DNA of 64,000 bases, taken from Proteobacteria bacterium DTSAM18. Its GTDB lineage: Bacteria > Myxococcota_A > UBA796 > GCA-2862545. The stretch covers positions 94,654 to 158,653 of the forward strand of contig JARACJ010000014.1 in the NCBI GenBank assembly GCA_028767165.1. The letters run 5' to 3'. The first letter of the stretch is position 1. Each line of letters begins with the position of its first letter. Shown here in pieces: positions 34,216 through 43,125 of this stretch. The notes under the pieces were generated by a model that saw only the letters and a list, made by a program, of their open reading frames with translations, was not told the DNA's origin and did no database searches. The translations under genes and the position numbers were made by a program.

Positions 34216-34251
34216 ACGGCGACCGTGAGGTCGTCCGTTCGAGCCCGCCCC
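34204..34251. terminator. long hairpin at the end of hchA
   Basis: A stem of about 21 bp with two single-base bulges begins in the last codons of hchA (GGGGCGGGCT-GAACGG) and returns at 34229-34251 around a GTGA loop. It precedes a second hairpin and separates hchA from the convergent ychF. Confidence 0.7.
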
Positions 34252-34254
34252 TGG

Positions 34255-34273
34255 GAAGCAGCTTCGCTGCTTC
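34255..34273. terminator. hairpin between hchA and ychF
   Basis: GAAGCAGC pairs with GCTGCTTC around TTC, ending directly at the ychF stop codon. Probably part of a bidirectional termination zone with the hairpin at 34204-34251. Confidence 0.6.
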
Positions 34274-35371
34274 TCAGACGTTGAACAGGAAGTGCATGAT
34301 GTCGCCATCCTTGACGACGTAGCTCTTGCCCTCGGAGCGGATCTTGCCGGCAGCCTTCAGCGCGGCCTCGCTCTTGTACGCCTCGAGATCGTCGAGGGTG
34401 TAGGTCTCGGCGCGGATGAAGCCCCGCTCGAAGTCGGAGTGGATGACGCCGGCGGCCTGGGGGGCGGTGAAGCCCTCCTTGATGGTCCAGGCGCGGATCT
34501 CCTTCACTCCGGCGGTGAAGTAGGTCTGCAGGCCGAGCAGATCGTAGGTGGCGCGGGCGAGCACGGCCAGGCCGGGCTCCTTGAGGCCGAGGTCGGACAG
34601 GAAGTCCGCCTTGTCGTCCTCGTCGAGCTCGGCGATCTCGGCCTCCACCTGGGCGGAGATGAGCACCACGCCGGCACCCACGTCCTCGGCGTGCTTGCGC
34701 ACGGCGTCGACGTGGTCGTTCTGGCCGCCGGTGAGGGCGTCCTCGTCGACGTTGCAGACGTACAGGATGGGCTTGCTGGTGAGCACCTGGGCGTTCTTGA
34801 TGCCGAGGGCCTCGTTCTCGTCCCACTCGCCGGCGCGGACGGGCTTGCCCTCGTCGAGGAGCGCCTTCATCTTCGTGAGCAGGTCACGCATGAAGATGGA
34901 CTCCTTGTCGCCGCCCTTGGCCTGCTTGCTGTACTTCACCAGGCGCTTCTCGACGGACTCGAGGTCGGCGAGGATGAGCTCGGTCTCGATGGTGTCGATG
35001 TCGCGGAGGGGATCGACGTTGCCGTCGACGTGGGTGATCTCGGAGTCCTCGAAGCAGCGCACCACCTGCAGGATGGCGTCGACGGCGCGGATGTGGCCCA
35101 GGAACTGGTTGCCCAGACCCTCACCCTTGGAGGCGCCACGGACGAGACCGGCGATGTCGACCAGCTCGACGGCCGCGGGGATCACCTTGTTGGTGGGGAT
35201 GCAGGCCTGGATGCGCTTCAGGCGGGGATCCGGCACGGCCACGATGCCCACGTTGGGCTCGATGGTGCAGAAGGGGTAGTTCGCGGACTCGGCGCCGGCG
35301 GCGGTGAGCGCGTTGAAGAGCGTGGACTTTCCGACGTTGGGAAGGCCGACGATGCCTGCTTGAAGGGCCAT
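34274..35371 (-). CDS. ychF: redox-regulated ATPase/GTPase YchF
   Basis: This 365-residue Obg-family P-loop ATPase has the usual length. The P-loop GLPNVGKS is at 9-16, switch region 'DIAGLVRGASKGEGLGNQFL', and NVDE replaces NKxD, the change that gives YchF its ATP preference. The coiled coil and C-terminal TGS domain are intact. ATG at 35371 begins 'MALQAGIVGLPNVG'. YchF binds ribosomes and modulates stress response. It is a single gene. Confidence 0.95.
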   Translation of the reverse strand: MALQAGIVGLPNVGKSTLFNALTAAGAESANYPFCTIEPNVGIVAVPDPRLKRIQACIPTNKVIPAAVELVDIAGLVRGASKGEGLGNQFLGHIRAVDAILQVVRCFEDSEITHVDGNVDPLRDIDTIETELILADLESVEKRLVKYSKQAKGGDKESIFMRDLLTKMKALLDEGKPVRAGEWDENEALGIKNAQVLTSKPILYVCNVDEDALTGGQNDHVDAVRKHAEDVGAGVVLISAQVEAEIAELDEDDKADFLSDLGLKEPGLAVLARATYDLLGLQTYFTAGVKEIRAWTIKEGFTAPQAAGVIHSDFERGFIRAETYTLDDLEAYKSEAALKAAGKIRSEGKSYVVKDGDIMHFLFNV

Positions 35372-35466
35372 GGGAGGAACTCCGGGAATGCACCAGTGGA
35401 ACGGGGGCCCTCTATTCCGGTCGCCCACCTTCCGCACCTCGACCACCCTCCCATGCCGAGCTGGGT

Positions 35467-35520
35467 CCCGTGCCCGGGCCCGTGCCCGTGCCCGTGCCCG
35501 TGCCCGTGCCCGTACCCGTC
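35467..35520. repeat. hexanucleotide microsatellite (CCCGTG)n
   Basis: Nine tandem hexamers: six exact CCCGTG (one interrupted by CCCGGG) then CCCGTA and CCCGTC. Located about 95 bp upstream of ychF and next to the dispersed repeat copy at 35589. The gap 35372-35923 holds only this and that repeat. Confidence 0.8.
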
Positions 35521-35588
35521 ATGGTGTGACTCGGAACATGGGTGACAGCCGTTCCGGGTCGCACCGCCTGGTCCGGAGGGAGGAGGTC

Positions 35589-35827
35589 GGATCGAGGAGG
35601 ATGCGTTCTGGCGTGACGGGAGCTTGAATTGCGCCGGGAGAGTCGATGTCCTCCCGGTCGATTCCGCCCTGTTCGGTGTGCTGGATTCTGGCGATCGATG
35701 TGTCTGGAGACACAGAGAGCACAGAGCGTTTGTCCATGGCTTGGTGGGATGGGCGGTGCGACGGGGGCCGGCTCGTGGTGCGGGGCGTGCTGGCGCTCGG
35801 GTGCGTGGTGTCCGGTGGGTCGCGACC
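35589..35827 (-). repeat. dispersed repeat family, copy A
   Basis: Read on the minus strand this stretch starts with the palindrome GGTCGCGACC and shares long runs with copy B (62572-62798): CGCCCCGCACCACGAGC, then CTCTGTGTCT-n2-AGACACATCG-n-TCGCCAG, then GACATCGACTCTCCCGGC. Non-coding, between ychF and the P450 gene. See copies B and C. Confidence 0.75.
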
Positions 35828-35923
35828 AGATCGTGCTGGGGCGGTGGCTGGGAGTGCGGTAGGGGGCCATGGTGCCTCCGACCGGCGGGCCGTCGCCGTG
35901 ACGTGTGGCCGTCGCCGCCGCCG

Positions 35924-37279
35924 TCAGCGTCCCGGCCGGGCCCGCCGCGCCTCGATGACCATCGGAAGTCCGTCCTTCAGCGACAGCACCCCCTTCTGCT
36001 CCCAGCGGGCCTCGTAGCCGGGGCGGAGCCGGGGGGAGAACCACTGGGCGAGGACCGCCAGCAGCAGGTGGGTCTCGAGCATCGAGAAGTTGTTGCCGAT
36101 GCAGGTGCGGGGACCGGCGGCGAAGGGATGGTAGGCGTGCTTGTGCTGGGCCGCTTCCTTCTCGGGCGCCCAGCGGTCCGGGTCGAAGCGCTCCGGATCC
36201 TGCCAGAAGTCCGGGTGCCGGTGGGTGTAGTAGGGCGACAGCATCACCGACGTGCCGGCGGGGACGTCGAATCCGCCGATGGTGTCGGAACCCACTGCAT
36301 CCCGGGCGTAGAAGGGCGCCGCCGGGTACAGCCGCAGCACCTCCTTGACCACCTGCAAGGTGTAGGGGAGCTTCTTCAGGTCGTCGACGGTGGGCGTGCG
36401 GTCGCCGAGCACCCTGTCGAGCTCCTCGTGCAGCCGCGCGGCGGCGCCCGGGTTCGCCGCCAGGGCGTACCAGGTGAAGGTCATCGTGCGGGCGGTGGTC
36501 TCGTGGCCCGCGAAGAAGGTGGTGATCGACTCGTCCCGCAGCAGCTCCTCGTCCATCGTGGCGCCGGTGTCGGGGTCCCGTGCCGTCATGAGCTTGGAGA
36601 GCAGGTCGCTGGGCCAGTCCTCCTGGGGGATCGCGCGGCGCTGGGCGATGAGGTCCGAGATGGTTCGATGGACCAGCTTGCGTGCCGCGACGTAGCGTCT
36701 GTTGCCGGGGGTGGGCACCCACAGGGGCGCGCCCGGGGCCGCGAGGCGCTTGCCGCTGAACCCGACGATGGTCTCGACGGCCTCGCGCATCTCGTCGATG
36801 GCTTCCATGGTCTCGGTGCTGAACATGGCGTGCAGGATGATGGCGGCGGTGACCTGGGTCATCTCCTCGGCGATCTCCACCTCCGTTCCCTCGGTCGCCA
36901 GGTCGGACCACCGGTCGGCCAGCTGGACGCTGTCGGCCAGCATCAGCTCGGCGTACGTCTGCACGCCCTTGCGTGTGTAGAACGGCGCCATGAGACGGCG
37001 CTGTCGGAGCCACAGTTCGCCGGTGCTCGCCACGAGACCCTTGCCGGTGATGTACTTGCGGACGTTGTCGTAGCTCTTCAGCTTGTCGTAGTTCTTCCGG
37101 TTGGCCAGGTTCACCTGGGTGACGGCGTCCGGGTGCATGGCGAACAGCATGGTCTTCGAGCCCAGCCGCACCTGGAACACGTCGCCGTGGGTCTTCCACA
37201 TGTCGCCGGCGAAGGCCAGGAAGCCCTGCTGGCGGGTGCCGCGGAGGAAGGGGAGGGCACCGATGGTCGGTGGTTGCAT
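35924..37279 (-). CDS. cytochrome P450
   Basis: This 451-residue P450 has the I-helix oxygen motif AGHETT, the ExxR pair in 'EVLRLYPAAPFYAR', the meander 'FDPDRWAPEKE' and the heme loop 'FAAGPRTCIGNNF' with Cys393 as axial thiolate. It resembles the class E/CYP102-like fatty-acid and terpene hydroxylases. ATG at 37279 has AGGAG upstream. No reductase is fused or adjacent; the ferredoxin and NADP reductase at 21-24.7 kb could supply electrons. Substrate unknown. Confidence 0.95.
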   Translation of the reverse strand: MQPPTIGALPFLRGTRQQGFLAFAGDMWKTHGDVFQVRLGSKTMLFAMHPDAVTQVNLANRKNYDKLKSYDNVRKYITGKGLVASTGELWLRQRRLMAPFYTRKGVQTYAELMLADSVQLADRWSDLATEGTEVEIAEEMTQVTAAIILHAMFSTETMEAIDEMREAVETIVGFSGKRLAAPGAPLWVPTPGNRRYVAARKLVHRTISDLIAQRRAIPQEDWPSDLLSKLMTARDPDTGATMDEELLRDESITTFFAGHETTARTMTFTWYALAANPGAAARLHEELDRVLGDRTPTVDDLKKLPYTLQVVKEVLRLYPAAPFYARDAVGSDTIGGFDVPAGTSVMLSPYYTHRHPDFWQDPERFDPDRWAPEKEAAQHKHAYHPFAAGPRTCIGNNFSMLETHLLLAVLAQWFSPRLRPGYEARWEQKGVLSLKDGLPMVIEARRARPGR

Positions 37280-37372
37280 GGGTCGGCTCCTGTCCCGAGG
37301 AGGGGGCGAAGGCCGTCCGGTCATCAGGTTCCCGCGCGACCCACAGTGACTCGGGGCCCGTGAACGGAGAAA

Positions 37373-37405
37373 CCCCCAATGGCGACATCATGTCACCATT
37401 GGGGG
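37373..37405 (-). terminator. 33-bp near-perfect palindrome, terminator of UPF0182 gene
   Basis: CCCCCAATGG-n-GACAT faces ATGTC-n-CCATTGGGGG with a single mismatch pair and one central base. On the minus strand the stem is followed by TTTCTCC, so it suits an intrinsic terminator of the UPF0182 gene, 84 bp downstream of its stop. An operator for the P450 gene is the alternative. Confidence 0.6.
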
Positions 37406-37488
37406 GCTCCGCACAGTCGTGGCGTGGAACGTGGACATGGCACCATGCTGCATCCACGCGGTTGCACCCCTGATAGGCGCTGCTGCCG

Positions 37489-40365
37489 CTACTCCACGAT
37501 GATGGGGCCCTCGCCCTGCTCCTCGGGAGCCTCCGGTGCATCCTCGGTCGTCAGGCTGCCGGACTCTCCCTGCTCGGCCTCGACGGGCGCATCGCTCGGC
37601 GGCGCACCGTTCATCTTCTGCTCCAGCTGCCCGATCACGTCGCCCAGGCGCTCCAGCTGCTGGCCGAAGGCCGTCCAGTTGCCCGCCTGGGAGGCGGTGA
37701 CCATGGCCTGGTAGGTCTGCGCGGCATCCTTCACCAGCACCTCGGGCGTGCCCTCGACCATCACCATGGTGGTGCCCTCCTCGGTGGTGTACTCCTCGGT
37801 GGCCAGGCCGCCGAACAGCACCGCCAGGCCTTCGTCCAGCGTGGTCTGCATGGTGATCTTGTCTTCGTAGCCGACGATCACGCGCTTGAGCTCCGGGATG
37901 GCGCCGGAGTCCGCCCGCAGGTACAGCGGCTGCACGTAGATGAGGCTCTCCTCGATGGGGATGACCAGCAGCGTGCCGAGGATGGCCTGGCTGGACTGCT
38001 GGTTCCACAGGGTGAGGCTGGCCGAGATGGCATCGTTCTGCCGGGTACGTGCCACCACCTGGGCCGGGCCGTAGACCATGCGATCCTTGGGGAAGCGGTA
38101 CACACGGGTGTCGCCGTAGAACTCGCCGTCGGAGCGGGCCACCATCCACGCGGCCAGGTTGTCCTTGCCCTTGGGGGTGAAGGGCAGCATCAGGATGAAC
38201 TCCTCGGTCTCCTCGCCGGGCAGCTTCATGACCGTGAAGTAGGGGCTCATGGGCTTGCCGGACACCTGCGGCACCTCCCACTGGTCTTCGCGGTTGTAGA
38301 AGACCTGGTTCTTGGTCATGTGGAAGGTGGTGAACAGCTCCGACTGCACCTTGAACAGGGTGAACGGGTAGCGCATGTGGCTCCGCAGATCGGCGGGCAT
38401 CTCGTCGAGGGGGCGGAACAGCTCGGGGAAGGCCGCCGCCCAGGTGTCGGTGATCGGATCGGTCTCGTCTTCGCGGTAGAAGGTGACGGAGCCGTCGTAG
38501 GCGTCGACCACGACCTTGATGGCGTTGCGCAGGTAGTTCATGTCCACGCCGCGGTTGTAGCGGGTGACGGGGCCCGTCAGGATCTTGCGGTGGGCGGAGT
38601 AGGGGAAGCGATCGGTGTGGGTGTAGGCCTCGACGATCCACTTGAGCCGGCCCTCGCTCACCACCAGGTAGGGGTCGTTGTCGAACCACAGGTAGGGTGC
38701 CATGCGCCGCACCCGCTCGGTGACGGTGCGGTACAGCATCAGACGTGAGCTCGACTTGATGTCGCTGCTGAGGAACACCTTGAGGGTGTTCAGGCGCATG
38801 GCCATCAGGGAGCGACGGATGATGCCGCCGACGGGCACGCCGCCGGAGCCATCGTACACGGCGTAGGCGTTGCCCTCGCCGGTGGGGTAGTCGAACTCCT
38901 CCATCGTGGTGCGAACGAACACCGGGTAGGGCATCTCGCGGCCGTAGTAGATGGCCGGCTGGTCGATCTGGAGAGGATCCTTGATCGAGACCGGAGGGAT
39001 GTCCTGCACCCACAGCCGGGGCAGGCCGTCGGTGGTGACCTCGTTGACCGGTCCCATGGCCACGCCGTAGCCGTGGGTGTACACGAGGGACTCGTTGACC
39101 CAGGTCTTGGCCTGGGCGGGCAGGTCGTCGACGATGAGCTCACGGGGCGACAGCATGGTCTGCCGGAGCTCGCCATCGATGATGTAGCGGTCGTTGTCGA
39201 CGTTGGAGAAGTCGTAGTAGGTGCGGATCTCCTGCAGCTGCCGGAAGGTGTCGAGCAGGGGACCGTGATCCCACAGGCGGATGTTCTGGATGGTGGCCTG
39301 GTTGGCCTGGATGTCGTCCCAGGTGAGCTCTGCCTGGCCCGTGAGGCTGCGCTCCTCGACCTTCGAGATGCTCCACGCCTTGCGCGTCGCGTCGATGTGG
39401 TGGCCGATGTAGAACGACTCCTTGTTGAGCTCGTTCGGGAGCACCACGAGCTGCTGCACGGCGCTGGGGATGAGCGCCGCGCCGATGGCCGTGAGCACGT
39501 ACAGGGCCACGGCCAGCGAGAACAGTCCGCCCTTCATGTTGCGGATGGCGATGAACAGCACCACGGCGCACAGGGCGGTGACGACGGCCTGGGCGGTGAG
39601 CAGGGGCAGGGTGGCCTTGACCTGGGTGAAGCCGGGGCCGTCGATCAGCGTGCCGCTGCGGTACAGCAGCTCGAAGCGGTCGAGCCATGTGCCGAGGGCG
39701 AGGGACATCAGGGCCAGGGAGGCCACGATGGCCAGGTGCAGCTTGGGGCCGTCCTGCATGCGGATGGAGGACCGGACCTCGCCTTCGGAGTGCAGCTGCA
39801 CCACCCGGATCACGCCCCGGAAGATGTAGATCAGGGCCGTGGCGATGGTGGCGAAGAACAGCCCGATGGTGAGCAGGCTTCGGGCCCGCTGCAGGAGCGG
39901 GAGGGACCACACGTAGAAGGCGGCATCGTGGTCGAACAGGGGCTCGGTGTAGCCCATCGGGACCTTGTTCCACCATCCCAGCAGCTCCGGCCAGGCGGGC
40001 AGCGTGGTGATGCCGAACAGGAGCGCGAGCGCGATCCCGAGGAGCATGACCACCCGCGCGAAGGCCCCGGGCTGCAGGAGCAGGCGCTCGAGCGGCGTGC
40101 CCTGCCAGTCCTGGGGGAGCACCGTGGGGCGGTTGCGGGTGGTCCGCAGCGCGATGAAGACGCTGATCAGGACCGGCCCGGCCGTGAAGAGGACGCCCAT
40201 GAAGAACGACACCACCTGTGCCCCGAGCATGGTGGTGAAGATCGTGGCCTTCTGCTGGGCCTCGAACCACATCCAGTCGGTCAGTATCCAGGCGAGCTGG
40301 CCGGACAGGGTGTAGAGCAAAAAGAGGATCAGCAGGGTCCAAACGATGGGGTTGCGCCTTCGCAT
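37489..40365 (-). CDS. UPF0182 family membrane protein
   Basis: This 958-residue protein of the UPF0182 (COG1615) family has about seven membrane helices in the first 310 residues, then a large extracytoplasmic domain. Characteristic runs are 'RLWDHGPLLDTFRQLQEIRTYYDF', 'VYTHGYGVAMGPVNEV' and 'NPYLVVSEGRLKWIVEAYTHTDRFPYS'. The tail is acidic (Glu/Gly/Pro). Function is unknown. A 13-bp hairpin lies just upstream of the start. The gene is followed by a strong terminator and then the P450 gene. Confidence 0.9.
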   Translation of the reverse strand: MRRRNPIVWTLLILFLLYTLSGQLAWILTDWMWFEAQQKATIFTTMLGAQVVSFFMGVLFTAGPVLISVFIALRTTRNRPTVLPQDWQGTPLERLLLQPGAFARVVMLLGIALALLFGITTLPAWPELLGWWNKVPMGYTEPLFDHDAAFYVWSLPLLQRARSLLTIGLFFATIATALIYIFRGVIRVVQLHSEGEVRSSIRMQDGPKLHLAIVASLALMSLALGTWLDRFELLYRSGTLIDGPGFTQVKATLPLLTAQAVVTALCAVVLFIAIRNMKGGLFSLAVALYVLTAIGAALIPSAVQQLVVLPNELNKESFYIGHHIDATRKAWSISKVEERSLTGQAELTWDDIQANQATIQNIRLWDHGPLLDTFRQLQEIRTYYDFSNVDNDRYIIDGELRQTMLSPRELIVDDLPAQAKTWVNESLVYTHGYGVAMGPVNEVTTDGLPRLWVQDIPPVSIKDPLQIDQPAIYYGREMPYPVFVRTTMEEFDYPTGEGNAYAVYDGSGGVPVGGIIRRSLMAMRLNTLKVFLSSDIKSSSRLMLYRTVTERVRRMAPYLWFDNDPYLVVSEGRLKWIVEAYTHTDRFPYSAHRKILTGPVTRYNRGVDMNYLRNAIKVVVDAYDGSVTFYREDETDPITDTWAAAFPELFRPLDEMPADLRSHMRYPFTLFKVQSELFTTFHMTKNQVFYNREDQWEVPQVSGKPMSPYFTVMKLPGEETEEFILMLPFTPKGKDNLAAWMVARSDGEFYGDTRVYRFPKDRMVYGPAQVVARTRQNDAISASLTLWNQQSSQAILGTLLVIPIEESLIYVQPLYLRADSGAIPELKRVIVGYEDKITMQTTLDEGLAVLFGGLATEEYTTEEGTTMVMVEGTPEVLVKDAAQTYQAMVTASQAGNWTAFGQQLERLGDVIGQLEQKMNGAPPSDAPVEAEQGESGSLTTEDAPEAPEEQGEGPIIVE

Positions 40366-40387
40366 TCCTTCTCCTGGGTACTGCCTG

Positions 40388-40416
40388 GTGACATAACGGG
40401 TGGCCCGTCATGTCAC
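40388..40416 (-). terminator. 13-bp hairpin between HDAC-like and UPF0182 genes
   Basis: GTGACAT-n-ACGGG pairs with CCCGT-n-ATGTCAC around TGG, one mismatch in 13. It lies 30 bp after the HDAC-like stop and 23 bp before the UPF0182 start on the same strand. No T tract follows, so it may be a Rho-dependent or attenuator structure, or an operator. Confidence 0.45.
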
Positions 40417-40445
40417 ACCCGTCTGAAGAAGGTGGACCCTTGAGG

Positions 40446-41462
40446 CTACATGGTGGCCGCGTGGTACGCGAGCACCGGGGAGACGTCCTTCCACAACCTC
40501 GGATCGGGCGCACACTGGGGGATGTCGGAGTTCCAGGTGCCCGCCATGACCTTTCCGCAGGCGCTGAGGCTCTCGGTGAGGGAGGTGGTGTGGAAGCCAC
40601 CTTCCACCGTGACGACCATCCGGCCGTTGCACCACTGATCCGCCTGGGCCTTGCAGATCTGCATCATCTGCGCGAAGCCGCCGGAGGTGAGCTTCATGTG
40701 GCCGATGTGGTTGTCGCGCTGGTGGGCACTGAAGCCGGCGACCACCAGGATGACGTCAGGTCGGTAGACCGTCGCGACCTTGGGCAGCAGCTCGCCCATC
40801 GCGCTGATCCACATGGCGTCGTCGGCGTCCTTGGGGATCGGGATGTTGAAGGTGGTGCCCAGGCCGGCATCGACGCCGCGTTCGGAGAGGATGCCCGTGC
40901 CGGGAAACGCCGGGTACAGGTGGAAGTCGACGAGGCAGATGTCGCGCCGGTGGTACGAGGCGTTCTGGATGCCGTTGCCGTGGAAGGCATCCCAGTCGAT
41001 GACCATCAGGCGCTCGATGCCCAGGTTCTCCACGGCATGGAGGGCCGCGACGACCGGGTTGTTGAGCATGCAGTAGCCCAGCGGACGGGACGCCTCGGCG
41101 TGGTGGCCCGCCGGCCGGGTGAGGGCGATGGCGCTGGTGGTCTCGCCCTTGCAGACCGCCTCCATCGCGCTGACGGCGCACGCCGCCGAGGACAGGGCTG
41201 CCGTGACCGACCCGGGAACCAGGGGAAGCGTGGGCCCGAACCGGCTGTTGCGACCGATGAGGGTCTCGAGGCGGTCGAGGTAGGCGGCATCGTGGAACAG
41301 CTCGAGCACCGACCGTTCGACGGTGGTGGGGCTGTGGAAGCTGAACTCGGGACCCTGCAGCGCCTGCCGCATCGCGCGGCTGCGTGTCGGGCTGTCCGGG
41401 TGTCGTGGACCTGGGTCGTGGCGGTCCATTCTCGGATCATCGAACACCCACACGTCGCTCAT
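40446..41462 (-). CDS. histone-deacetylase-fold protein lacking zinc ligands
   Basis: This 338-residue protein spans the arginase/deacetylase fold. RPAGHHAE gives His120-His121, DWDAFHGNG aligns with D-x-D-x-H-H-G, AGFSAH with AGFDAH, and VEGGFH with EGGY. Of the three zinc ligands only Asp158 remains: the His is Phe160 and the second Asp is Ser245. The catalytic Tyr is Phe290. The substrate tunnel motifs are otherwise retained, so it may bind acetyl-lysine or polyamine-like ligands without hydrolysis. GGGAGG precedes ATG 41462. It follows mqnC by 74 bp on the same strand. Confidence 0.8.
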   Translation of the reverse strand: MSDVWVFDDPRMDRHDPGPRHPDSPTRSRAMRQALQGPEFSFHSPTTVERSVLELFHDAAYLDRLETLIGRNSRFGPTLPLVPGSVTAALSSAACAVSAMEAVCKGETTSAIALTRPAGHHAEASRPLGYCMLNNPVVAALHAVENLGIERLMVIDWDAFHGNGIQNASYHRRDICLVDFHLYPAFPGTGILSERGVDAGLGTTFNIPIPKDADDAMWISAMGELLPKVATVYRPDVILVVAGFSAHQRDNHIGHMKLTSGGFAQMMQICKAQADQWCNGRMVVTVEGGFHTTSLTESLSACGKVMAGTWNSDIPQCAPDPRLWKDVSPVLAYHAATM

Positions 41463-41536
41463 TCCTACCTCCCACGCGCGGCTTGAATCGGCGCGGTGGT
41501 CAGTTCGGACAGGGGGGGGCGTTCTGAAGGCTGTTC

Positions 41537-42604
41537 TTACACGTACGTGACATCTGGCAGCGGAAGTGGTTGGCGGTGCTTGACGGTGAACCCGAGACCC
41601 CGGGCGGCGTCGAGAAGCCGCTCGAATTCCAGGCTGATCGTCGCACCGGCCTTCTGGGTGACCTCGTCCTCGGTGGGCAGATCGAAGTCGTCCGCGCCGT
41701 AGCGGAGTCCGAGGAGGGCGTCTTCGTTCTTGGTGAGGACGCTGGTGCGGATGTGGGGGATGTTGTCGAGGTAGATGCGGCAGATGGCCAGCCAGCGCAG
41801 GTACTCGCGGGAGGCGAGCTCCGTGCCGCCGAGCTCGGTGTCGTAGGGCTTGTAGGTCCACACGAGGAAGCTCGGCAGGGCACCGGGGTGCTCGTCCGAG
41901 AAGCGACGCAGACGCTGCAGGTGGTTCAGGCGCTCGCCGAGGGTCTCGTCGAAGCCGATGACCATGGTGGCGGTGGAGCCGAGGCCGGCGCGGACGATGG
42001 CCGACTGGGCGTCGTAGTAGTCCTCGACCTTGTACTTGAGCGGGCTGTGGCGCCTGCGGAAGTCGTCGTCGAGGACCTCGGCGCCGCCGCCGGTGATCCA
42101 GCGCACGCCGCTGGCCTTGAGCATGGCGGCGCCCTCGTCGTAGGAGATCTTGGAGACCTTGCAGGTGAACATGAACTCGGCGACGGTCATGCCGTAGAAT
42201 TCGAGGTCGTCCTGGTAGCGCTCACGCACGGCCCGGAACAGCTCGGCGTAGTGGGGCATGTGCAGCTGGGGGTGGAACCCGCCGTTGAAGCCCACCATGG
42301 TGCCGCCGAGGGCGCGCATGGCGTCGATGCGCTCGAAGACCTGCTCGGTCGACAACAGGTAGGTGCCATCCTGCTTGGGCAGCCGGTAGAAGGCGCAGTA
42401 GTCGCACTTGGCCACGCACACGTTGGTGTAGTTGACGATGGCCATGATGAGGTAGGTCGCCTCATCGGGGGCGTGGAAGCGGCCCCGGACCTGGGAGGCG
42501 AGCTCCTGGAGCGTATCGTCGGAGGCGTGCTCGAAGAGCCACTGCGCTTCGCTCCGGCTGATTCGCTGGGAAGACTGGACCTTGTGGGCGATCTGATCAA
42601 GCAT
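41537..42604 (-). CDS. mqnC: cyclic dehypoxanthinyl futalosine synthase
   Basis: This 355-residue radical SAM enzyme has Cys63-x3-Cys67-x2-Cys70 (NVCVAKCDYC) binding the [4Fe-4S] cluster, followed by 'GGFHPQLHMPHYAELF' and 'ATMVIGFDETLGERLNHL', the MqnC pattern. MqnC closes the cyclohexane ring in the futalosine route to menaquinone in the cytoplasm. The N-terminal 'RISRSEAQWLFE' matches the family start; ATG at 42604 is used. It is upstream of the deacetylase-fold gene; no other mqn gene lies in the window. Confidence 0.9.
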   Translation of the reverse strand: MLDQIAHKVQSSQRISRSEAQWLFEHASDDTLQELASQVRGRFHAPDEATYLIMAIVNYTNVCVAKCDYCAFYRLPKQDGTYLLSTEQVFERIDAMRALGGTMVGFNGGFHPQLHMPHYAELFRAVRERYQDDLEFYGMTVAEFMFTCKVSKISYDEGAAMLKASGVRWITGGGAEVLDDDFRRRHSPLKYKVEDYYDAQSAIVRAGLGSTATMVIGFDETLGERLNHLQRLRRFSDEHPGALPSFLVWTYKPYDTELGGTELASREYLRWLAICRIYLDNIPHIRTSVLTKNEDALLGLRYGADDFDLPTEDEVTQKAGATISLEFERLLDAARGLGFTVKHRQPLPLPDVTYV

Positions 42605-42692
42605 GGGGAACCCGCTCCTGTCGGCTGCAGTGGCATAACCCGATTTCCTGGGGAACGTTGGGGCCCTGCCGAGCACCGAGAGAGGTCCCCCC

Positions 42693-43109
42693 ATGTGGCT
42701 GTCCGCGTCTTCCTATCGAAGGTACTTCACCCCCCGTGAAGCGTCCGCGATCATCGACGACGTGCGAGAACACATGAAACTGCTACGGGCCATCGCCGAG
42801 GAGGCGCGGGAGCTCGGAGAGCTGAGCGACGAGCGCGTGGGCCAGCGGGAGCTGCACGAAGAGCGCATGAAGATCCTGCAGGAAGAGGCGCAGATGGTCA
42901 TGGACGACCTGAACCGTGCCGGCGTCCTCGTGCAGAGCCTTCGCCCCGGCCAGGTCTACTTTCCGGCCATGCGCAACGGCCAGGTGGCCTTCCTGAGCTG
43001 GCAGGAGCCTGCGCCCAACGTGAGCCACTGGCGCCTCGCCCACGAGGACGAGGACTCCCTGCGGCCCATCCAGCAGCCCTTCAGCCCCTCGTGGGCCTGG
43101 GACAACTAG
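42693..43109 (+). CDS. DUF2203 domain protein
   Basis: This 138-residue protein contains the DUF2203 pattern: 'RYFTPREASAIIDDVREHMKLL', a helical middle, then 'PGQVYFPAMRNGQVAFLSWQE' and 'VSHWRLAHED'. It has no signal peptide and seems cytoplasmic. It is divergent from mqnC with 88 bp between starts. Function unknown. Confidence 0.85.
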   Translation: MWLSASSYRRYFTPREASAIIDDVREHMKLLRAIAEEARELGELSDERVGQRELHEERMKILQEEAQMVMDDLNRAGVLVQSLRPGQVYFPAMRNGQVAFLSWQEPAPNVSHWRLAHEDEDSLRPIQQPFSPSWAWDN

Positions 43110-43125
43110 CGCGCTGGACGTGCCG

